A DNA stretch of 18,231 nucleotides from Methanobacteriota archaeon. Its GTDB lineage: Archaea; Methanobacteriota; Methanobacteria; Methanobacteriales; Methanobacteriaceae. This document shows positions 13,703-18,231 of this stretch, in pieces. The first letter of the stretch is position 1. Every line of letters begins with the position of its first letter. Made by a program: the position numbers and the translations under genes. The notes beneath the pieces are model-generated. The model searched no databases. It had not been told where the DNA came from and was given only the letters and a program-made list of their open reading frames with translations. The DNA lies in NCBI GenBank assembly GCA_023436175.1, contig JAEZKE010000151.1, forward strand, positions 1 to 18,231, given 5' to 3'.

Positions 13703-14590
13703 TCATGACAGAACTATAAAAACAACACCTAAAACCATAATTACAGAGCCCACTAACCGCCCCTTTATTCCTTTTTCCTTAAATATTAAATATCCAAATA
13801 AAACACTCATTATAGCACTTGTTCTTTTAATTGCAATGACATAAGGAACAAGAAGAGCCGTGATAGCTATATACTGAGCCACCAATGATGAAGCACTGAA
13901 AATTCCAACTGCAAACAAAAGTTTAATGTCCATCCCCGTTAACTTTGTATGATTACGAAATTCATGTATTAACACAGGAGCAAGGGTAACCGATGTAAAT
14001 ACATGCACTGATACAGCCCAAAATAGTGGCGACGAGTTTGTGATACCAATTTTATCTATACTCGAAGTTATGCTTAATAAAAAAGCTGCTATCAACATCA
14101 ATTTTGGGCCTTTCTCTTTTACCATTGCTTTGAAAGGGTCTAGATAATCTGAAGTTCTTCTTTGTGTAGTTACTACTTTTCTTTTAGTATTCAGTATATA
14201 AGAGCCAATAACAATAAAAATAACCCCAATTATACCGAGAAATGTCGGATACTGGCCGAGAATTAATGGGGCCATTATTAATAAAAATAAAGGAGTAAAA
14301 GAAGTTAATGGTATCACTAAAGACAAATCAGAGTGTTTCATGGATTTTAATTGTAGGATCGTAGCTATGACATTCAAGATACCATCTGAGATCAATGCAA
14401 TCCAGTATTGATTTCCAAGTGATGGGATATTTATAAAAAGATAAGGAAAAACTAAAAATGGCAGGGCAAAAAATCCAAAAGCCCATGTAACAAGATATTC
14501 ATCCATATCTTTTAATCCCATTTTGCCGGAAACGTTTCTCAGGGCTTCAAAAAGTGCAGATAGTGCTGCATATATGTAAGAAATTATCAT
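13703..14590 (-). CDS. EamA/DMT-family membrane transporter
   Basis: The 295-residue protein has about ten membrane helices in two repeated halves, the layout of the drug/metabolite transporter (EamA) superfamily. The first helix begins at residue 3 (ISYIYAALSALFEALRNVSGK). A basic loop (NTKRKVVTTQRRTSD, about 133-147) separates the halves, and the second half ends LFGYLIFKEKGIKGRLVGSVIMVLG, a typical EamA ending. Members export or import amino acids, nucleotides, drugs or sugars; no substrate can be read here. No ribosome-binding site precedes the ATG; the bases before it are a run of eight T on the coding strand. It lies upstream of the PadR gene on the same strand, separated by 133 bp that includes the PadR promoter. 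Confidence 0.82.
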   Translation of the reverse strand: MIISYIYAALSALFEALRNVSGKMGLKDMDEYLVTWAFGFFALPFLVFPYLFINIPSLGNQYWIALISDGILNVIATILQLKSMKHSDLSLVIPLTSFTPLFLLIMAPLILGQYPTFLGIIGVIFIVIGSYILNTKRKVVTTQRRTSDYLDPFKAMVKEKGPKLMLIAAFLLSITSSIDKIGITNSSPLFWAVSVHVFTSVTLAPVLIHEFRNHTKLTGMDIKLLFAVGIFSASSLVAQYIAITALLVPYVIAIKRTSAIMSVLFGYLIFKEKGIKGRLVGSVIMVLGVVFIVLS

Positions 14591-14613
14591 AAAAAAAATA
14601 AAAAATTAATTGG
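14591..14613 (-). terminator. oligo-T stretch after the DUF2769 gene
   Basis: On the minus strand the bases read AATTAATTTTTTA followed by eight T, between the stop of the DUF2769 gene and the EamA start. T-runs alone can terminate archaeal transcription. Its contact with the EamA ATG means readthrough may be needed for that gene, or that it has its own promoter. Confidence 0.4.
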
Positions 14614-14622
14614 ATACTTAAT

Positions 14623-14919
14623 TTATCTTGCTTCTCCTTTTGCGCAGTAGTAGCCTCCAGGCTCTCCTTCACCTAATTTGTATTCTTTCCATACTTCACA
14701 CTTACCGCACTGGCACATCTGGCTTGGATCTAGTCCTTCACATGTAGCTTTTCCTGTTGAGCAGTAAACACCAGGTACATCTTCTTTACCTGGAGTTCCA
14801 CCGCTTTGAGATTGTAGCTTGCTTAGTTTATCCTGTACGCATTCACTTTTGGCTTGAACTGGGCATCCTGGGCAGAGACATTTCTGAATATTTTCCATGT
14901 TAAAATCAACATTTACCAT
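14623..14919 (-). CDS. DUF2769-like ten-cysteine protein
   Basis: The 98-residue soluble protein has ten cysteines in two similar halves: CLCPGC (14-19), C27, then YCSTGK with C53 and C60; and CQCGKC (69-74), then YYCAKG with C92. The CxCxxC pattern suggests metal or Fe-S binding. This matches DUF2769, a short Cys-rich family frequent in methanogens with no known role. GAGGTGA just before the ATG (complement at 14923-14929) is an excellent ribosome-binding site. A TATA-like TATAAATATA stretch lies about 60 bp upstream. A second member is encoded at 16279 on the opposite strand with all ten cysteines in corresponding positions. Confidence 0.8.
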   Translation of the reverse strand: MVNVDFNMENIQKCLCPGCPVQAKSECVQDKLSKLQSQSGGTPGKEDVPGVYCSTGKATCEGLDPSQMCQCGKCEVWKEYKLGEGEPGGYYCAKGEAR

Positions 14920-15207
14920 ATTCTCACCTCAGCAGATAATTTTTCAGTGGTATTACTCTTTTCAATATAATTAATATATTTATAGAGACACATTCTGAAT
15001 TTAGAAAATAATGCCTTGGATGTATTAACAAAACAGAATGTAATCAAAAAATCAACTAATTATCATAGATACGAAATAAAGATGTATAAAGCTCACTATT
15101 AGCTTTTTAAAACAAAATCAAATCAGTTTAAAATTATAGTATGTACTATTAACTACATACAGAACCATCAGAAATTTTTATTTAATACTAACTACATAAA
15201 ATATAGC
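14920..15207. promoter_or_regulatory. divergent intergenic region with inverted and direct repeats
   Basis: No gene is visible. The region carries a perfect 7-8-7 inverted repeat, GTATGTA/TACATAC (15139-15160). Its right arm belongs to TAACTACATA, which is repeated at 15189-15198. TTTTTATTTAATA at 15175-15187 is a good TATA element 27 bp (centre) before the ATG at 15208. The ATGT...ACAT core resembles sites bound by PadR-type and similar regulators, but the spacing is 10 rather than 8. Confidence 0.5.
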
Positions 15208-16155
15208 ATGACTGGCCAAAAATATTTAAATTTTGGATTAAAGTCGTTAATTATACTAATTGTTTTATTTTTGTCTGTTTGTGCCGTAAGTGCACATCAG
15301 CCCCGTTTAGAGGCGGGAATAAACAGCTCTATAAACAACCCTATTGTTGTTCAAAATCCAGAAATATCCCAGGCTTTTTATGGAAATTTAAATGGACAGC
15401 CAGATTACTATAAAATAACTTCAGATAAACCGTTTAAACTATTTGTGAATATCCTTGTACCGCAAAGCCCAGGCATAAGTGGTGATTTTGTCTCAGCACA
15501 GATAACAGATTCATCTGGAAAAACTATAGCATTGCTCGATGGGACAAAATCAAATTGGACTCCAATGTTTGAGGAATTTGGAGGTGATTATTATTTACAG
15601 GGCCCTGAATTCACCCAAAATGTCAGTGCCGGAACATACTACATCAAAGTATTCAATACCAATAATACAGGCAAATATTCCATGGCAATTGGAGACATAG
15701 AATCTTTCCCAGCAGATGAATCTCTAAAAGCCATTATCACAATACCATTACTTAAAGAGCAAATATTTGGTAAACCGGTTATTACACTATTCTTCGAATT
15801 TTTAGGTATTATATTAGCTCTCGGATCCATAATAGTCCTGTTTGCAATGATTATAATGTCCAGAAGATCGGAAGAAATTACACAATTGACTATTAAAGTA
15901 AACAGTGCGATTAAACCAGTTTTATGGATAGGAATAGTCATAACTACAATTGTATGGATTTATGTCATGTCTAAAGACCCACTAAATATAGTAGGTATCA
16001 TTAACACCATTCTCCTAATAATACTAATTATTTTAAGCTGGTACACAAGTTCTAAGATATCTAAAATGAAATCCAGTAGATTACCACTAATACGTGCTGC
16101 AGTACTGGTTATATTATGGTTGGTATTTGTTTACTGGGCAATAGCAGTAATTTAA
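15208..16155 (+). CDS. exported protein with beta-sandwich ectodomain and four membrane helices
   Basis: The 315-residue protein starts with a signal-like helix (about 11-29, ending VCAVSA before HQPR). An outside domain of about 160 residues follows, with NGQPDYYKI, SAGTYYIKVFNTNNTGKYSMAIGD and several N-glycosylation sequons (NSS, NWT, NVS, NNT). The GTYYIKV/GKYSMAIG pattern resembles PPC-type beta-sandwich domains found in secreted and surface proteins. Four helices fill the C-terminus (about 192-218, 239-255, 262-281, 297-315). The ATG has no Shine-Dalgarno sequence; a TATA box at 15175-15187 suggests a leaderless transcript. It may be a surface sensor or envelope-anchoring protein. No enzyme motif is seen. 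Confidence 0.7.
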   Translation: MTGQKYLNFGLKSLIILIVLFLSVCAVSAHQPRLEAGINSSINNPIVVQNPEISQAFYGNLNGQPDYYKITSDKPFKLFVNILVPQSPGISGDFVSAQITDSSGKTIALLDGTKSNWTPMFEEFGGDYYLQGPEFTQNVSAGTYYIKVFNTNNTGKYSMAIGDIESFPADESLKAIITIPLLKEQIFGKPVITLFFEFLGIILALGSIIVLFAMIIMSRRSEEITQLTIKVNSAIKPVLWIGIVITTIVWIYVMSKDPLNIVGIINTILLIILIILSWYTSSKISKMKSSRLPLIRAAVLVILWLVFVYWAIAVI

Positions 16156-16278
16156 TTTGTAGAGGTCATCAAAACCAAAGGCTTTGGGACCACAAAATCT
16201 TTGATTTTAGAGGTTGAGGGAAATTCTATGAATTTCCAGAACCCAAAATTTTGTTAACAAAATTTTAGAGGTATTAAA
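16156..16278 (+). repeat. array of four inverted repeats in the leader of the second DUF2769 gene
   Basis: Four perfect inverted repeats follow each other: CCAAAG-G-CTTTGG (16175-16187), AAAATC-TTT-GATTTT (16194-16208), GGAAATTC-TAT-GAATTTCC (16219-16237), and a 22-bp perfect palindrome at 16245-16266 with arms AAAATTTTGTT and AACAAAATTTT. AGAGGT occurs three times (16161, 16209, 16267); the last is the ribosome-binding site of the next gene, 6 nt before its ATG. The second and fourth repeats both end in ATTTTAGAGGT, so the array may have grown by duplication. The RNA could form a chain of hairpins and hide or expose the ribosome-binding site. Confidence 0.6.
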
Positions 16279-16572
16279 ATGGACAAGTTTGAAGAAAAAA
16301 TAGATGAATTAAATCAGATATCACATGAAGATAAGAACAGCGCATTAAACCAGATGAAAGATGATTGCATATGTCCGATCTGTCCAACCTACAATGATTG
16401 TGCAAAAGAAGCGGATGAATTACTATTTTGTGTAACTGGAAAGAGTGAGGTCTGTATAACTAAAGAAAGAGGATGTATGTGCCCAACATGCCCATTTGCA
16501 CAAGAATATCAAATTGGAGTTAAATATAATTTTTACTGCACACGAAATACTGAGCTTGAGCAGCGTAGATGA
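16279..16572 (+). CDS. second DUF2769-like ten-cysteine protein
   Basis: The 97-residue protein has an extra charged N-terminal helix (1-28), then CICPIC (30-35), C41, FCVTGK with C51 and C59, CMCPTC (66-71), EYQIG, and a closing YC at 87. The ten cysteines correspond one by one with those of the protein encoded at 14623, though the rest has diverged. The family role is unknown; a metal-binding or redox protein is likely. Translation is driven by AGAGGT 6 nt before the ATG, right after a 22-bp palindrome. The gene follows the exported membrane protein by 123 bp on the same strand and may be read from the same promoter. Confidence 0.78.
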   Translation: MDKFEEKIDELNQISHEDKNSALNQMKDDCICPICPTYNDCAKEADELLFCVTGKSEVCITKERGCMCPTCPFAQEYQIGVKYNFYCTRNTELEQRR

Positions 16573-16577
16573 TGATT

Positions 16578-16597
16578 TAAGCAATTTACACCGCTTA
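16578..16597. terminator. short inverted repeat between convergent genes
   Basis: TAAGC and GCTTA flank a 10-nt loop in the 37-bp gap between the DUF2769 gene and the convergent membrane gene. A T-rich tract (TTAATTATTTTTT) follows on the plus strand. The stem is weak and a terminator role is tentative. Confidence 0.3.
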
Positions 16598-16609
16598 GTT
16601 GATTATAAC

Positions 16610-17176
16610 TTAATTATTTTTTAGAATTTTTCTAACCATAGCTCCAATAATTCCTCCAACTGGTCCTGGAATAACAAATATGAGCATTAAAGGACTCAAA
16701 AGTGCCATTAAAAGCCCCACTACAACGGTGAAAATCACACTATTAATTAATCTGCCTTCATCAGAATGTGACATGTACCCTGTTACTGCCCCACCTATGA
16801 AAACAGAACCCATTAATAAAAGAGTAAACAATACAGAGGCTTCTTCAGACAGTTCAGTAACACCATCAGGAGGTGGTGTGGTTAACAGAATTATTACCAA
16901 AATTCCAGAAACAACCAGTCCAATAAGTACAGCTTTCCAGTTAACGATCTTCGTACTGTTTTCACTATACCTTGATTTTGTTTTATTTTCATCAACTGTT
17001 TGCAGGTGGGGATTTTCCTTTGAGTCTTTATACTTACTAAAGACTATTCCAGTTATAATAGCAACTAAAATTCCCAAAAATAATGATCTTAGGATGTCTC
17101 CGCCAGCTAAAAAAGCCAATATAAATACAACTAAAAATGTTCCCACTGTTATAATGTTTTTGCGATTATCCTCCAA
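16610..17176 (-). CDS. integral membrane protein, DUF5518-like C-terminal half
   Basis: The 188-residue protein has two N-terminal helices (about 9-24 and 28-46), a polar linker (48-75), and a second part with about four helices (82-99, 112-135, 142-160, 162-184) rich in Gly and small residues, e.g. VIPGPVGGIIGAMVRK at the end. The second part (WKAVLIGLVVSG...GGAVTGYMSHSDEGRLINS) resembles DUF5518 membrane proteins of methanogens; function unknown. The start is TTG: GGGAGTG ends 5 nt before it on the minus strand and no ATG lies between. The inositol-phosphate synthase at the right edge also uses TTG. It is divergent from the gene at 17336 with a shared 159-bp upstream region. Confidence 0.6.
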   Translation of the reverse strand: MEDNRKNIITVGTFLVVFILAFLAGGDILRSLFLGILVAIITGIVFSKYKDSKENPHLQTVDENKTKSRYSENSTKIVNWKAVLIGLVVSGILVIILLTTPPPDGVTELSEEASVLFTLLLMGSVFIGGAVTGYMSHSDEGRLINSVIFTVVVGLLMALLSPLMLIFVIPGPVGGIIGAMVRKILKNN

Positions 17177-17201
17177 TCCAGCACTCCCTTATTAAAATGA
17201 G

Positions 17202-17236
17202 TTTAATCATGCATACTTATTAATATGTTGATTAAA
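17202..17236. promoter_or_regulatory. 8-19-8 inverted repeat between divergent membrane genes
   Basis: TTTAATCA and TGATTAAA are perfect inverted repeats separated by 19 bp, two helical turns apart when centre to centre spacing is counted roughly. The site lies upstream of both the TTG-start gene (17176) and the gene at 17336 and could coordinate them. A small hairpin, CTAATT-GAA-AATTAG (17299-17313), sits in the leader of the latter. Confidence 0.35.
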
Positions 17237-17335
17237 TACCATACCCTAGATTAAAATAGAAATTTTTTATAAATTATAAAAATACATGTACAGTAATACT
17301 AATTGAAAATTAGATTATACTAAAAGGTTACAAAA

Positions 17336-17776
17336 ATGGACATAATAACAGGCACGTTACTTGTTTTTGGAGCAGGTATTTTGGAATTATGGGCAGCAAT
17401 ACCTCTTGGACTAGCTATTAATCTTAATCCCGTGATAATTGGAACTGCATCTGCTTTAGGGGCAATTTTAGCAGCATTTTTAGTCATAATGGTTGGAGAC
17501 CGTATTAGAGAAATGATTATAAAATGGCGTTATGGAGAAAATAAAGATTTGAAAGACAGTAGATACTATAAAATCTGGAATAAATATGGTATAGTTGGAT
17601 TAGGACTTATATCTCCTTTAATTTTCGGTGCACCACTTGGAGCTGCCCTTGGAGTTGCTTTAGGAGCACGTGAAAAACCGTTGTTAATCTGGATGAGTAT
17701 TGGAATCATTATATGGAGTGCATTCCTTACAGCAGCAGGTTTTTTAGGACTTGTGAGTTTTGGAATGGTTAAATAG
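17336..17776 (+). CDS. small multidrug export protein family (COG2426) membrane protein
   Basis: The 146-residue protein has about four to five membrane helices and the pattern of the COG2426/PF06695 family: GAGILELWAAIPLGLAIN near the start (an E-L-x-x-A-I-P motif) and GAPLGAALGVALGARE (about 98-113) in the second half. The two Gly/Pro-rich segments (AIPLG and GAPLG) are related re-entrant-like motifs, also seen in DedA-type proteins. The family name reflects an early multidrug proposal; the real substrate is unsettled. AAAGGTTA, 5 nt before the ATG, is an acceptable ribosome-binding site. A basic cytoplasmic loop (IREMIIKWRYGENKDLKDSR, about 57-76) joins the halves. Confidence 0.75.
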   Translation: MDIITGTLLVFGAGILELWAAIPLGLAINLNPVIIGTASALGAILAAFLVIMVGDRIREMIIKWRYGENKDLKDSRYYKIWNKYGIVGLGLISPLIFGAPLGAALGVALGAREKPLLIWMSIGIIIWSAFLTAAGFLGLVSFGMVK

Positions 17777-18114
17777 CAAAAATATTTAGTTGTATATCCT
17801 GTTTCATTATCCAATTGAAATTTTCAAAATTAAATTAATTTGGGTATATGTAATATCAAATGCTTAAAAATATTAATTTAATATTTTTTTTAATATTTAG
17901 ACTTTTTAGTTGAATTTAAATAGTTATTAATTCTAATAACCAGTAACCCGCCGATCGAAACATTTAATAGTGTAATAAAGCTAATCTTTTTTTAAAGAGA
18001 ATCTATTTATTAGAAGTAAAATAAGAATAAAATAATAAAATAGAGTTTGATATTAATTTTAAATGATGTTGATAAACATATCATCAGTTTAATATGTTTT
18101 AGAGGGTGTTATAG
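17777..18114. other. intergenic region upstream of inositol-phosphate synthase
   Basis: No gene is visible. A strong terminator-like hairpin lies at 17866-17891. A short GC-richer patch (ACCCGCCGATCG, about 17945-17957) is unusual in this AT-rich DNA but too small for a tRNA. Near the right end, ATGTT-GATA-AACAT (18066-18079) is a small inverted repeat close to the likely promoter (TTAATTTTAAAT near 18054) of the next gene. Confidence 0.5.
17866..17891 (+). terminator. 11-bp palindromic hairpin followed by T-run
   Basis: AAAAATATTAA and TTAATATTTTT are perfect inverted repeats around a single T, followed by three more T. It lies 90 bp past the stop of the gene at 17336. The stem is all A/T, so it may work mainly through the T-run. 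Confidence 0.45.
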
Positions 18115-18231
18115 TTGGAGAAGATAAAAATAGCGATAATTGGACTTGGTAATTGTGCAAGTTCTTTAATACAGGGAATTCATTATTATAAAAACAAGGA
18201 TCCAGAAGATGCCATTGGTTTAATGCATCCA
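18115..18231 (+). CDS. ino1: inositol-3-phosphate synthase, N-terminal part
   Basis: The first 39 codons of a gene that runs past the right edge are present. The peptide, KIKIAIIGLGNCASSLIQG and then IHYYKNKDPEDAIGLMHP, has the NAD-binding GxGNCASSLxQGxxYY motif of archaeal and actinobacterial myo-inositol-1-phosphate synthase. The enzyme turns glucose-6-phosphate into inositol-1-phosphate, used in archaea for inositol phospholipids. Translation starts at TTG: GAGGGTG (18102-18108) lies 6 nt upstream and the family alignment begins right after. The rest of the protein cannot be judged. Confidence 0.88.
   Translation, partial: MEKIKIAIIGLGNCASSLIQGIHYYKNKDPEDAIGLMHP

Noticed and set aside
16680..17195. 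171-codon plus-strand frame opposite the DUF5518-like gene
   Set aside because: It is rich in Thr, Pro and Ser with no pattern, as expected for the complement of a membrane protein, and has no ribosome-binding site.
17940..17960. GC-richer patch considered as part of a tRNA or other RNA gene
   Set aside because: Only about 15 bases; no cloverleaf arms or TTCGA-type loop can be drawn around it.

Overview
The window looks like part of a mesophilic methanogen chromosome, most likely from the Methanobacteriales (Methanobacterium-like). The DNA is AT-rich. Many starts carry archaeal Shine-Dalgarno sequences such as GGAGG, GAGGTGA or GGGTG, and a few genes seem leaderless behind a TATA box. The content also fits: an F420-type luciferase-like oxidoreductase, UPF0305/DUF2115- and DUF2769-like proteins, DUF5518-like membrane proteins, and an archaeal-type inositol-1-phosphate synthase running off the right edge. 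I see no tRNA, rRNA, CRISPR array, transposase or prophage gene.

Layout. 1-642 has no gene but holds a decayed tandem repeat and terminator-like hairpins. 643-1242 (minus) encodes a small membrane protein and a 45-residue zinc ribbon. 1794-3077 (plus) has an F420-type oxidoreductase and a 59-residue ribbon-helix-helix-like protein. 3129-4181 has a UPF0305-like protein and a zinc-ribbon coiled-coil protein, transcribed divergently. 4215-5923 (minus) is a two-gene DrrAB-type ABC exporter. 6260-6469 is a tiny membrane protein. 6794-9304 (plus) is a two-gene operon: a CstB-like persulfide dioxygenase/rhodanese fusion followed by a HIT/GalT-type nucleotidyltransferase-like protein. 9468-9944 is an FMN split-barrel protein.

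9963-13592 (minus) is the most interesting part. Six genes follow each other with gaps of 14 to 36 nt: a PadR regulator, a GyrI-like drug-binding protein, a fusion of a Cys-rich DUF3795-like domain to a second GyrI-like domain, two tandem four-helix membrane paralogs, and an AlkD-type DNA glycosylase. An 8-4-8 inverted repeat sits just before the PadR start. I read this as an inducible response to an alkylating, drug-like toxin: sensing, binding or destruction of the compound, a membrane step, and repair of alkylated DNA. The combination recalls the self-resistance set for cyclopropane DNA alkylators, where a GyrI-like hydrolase works with an AlkD-family glycosylase.

13703-14919 (minus) has an EamA-family transporter and a ten-cysteine DUF2769 protein. 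15208-16572 (plus) has an exported/membrane protein and a second DUF2769 protein, separated by a leader with four consecutive inverted repeats and three copies of AGAGGT. 16610-17776 has two divergent membrane-protein genes. From 18115 the window holds the start of inositol-1-phosphate synthase.

Functional names come from reading motifs in the translations; no database search was run.
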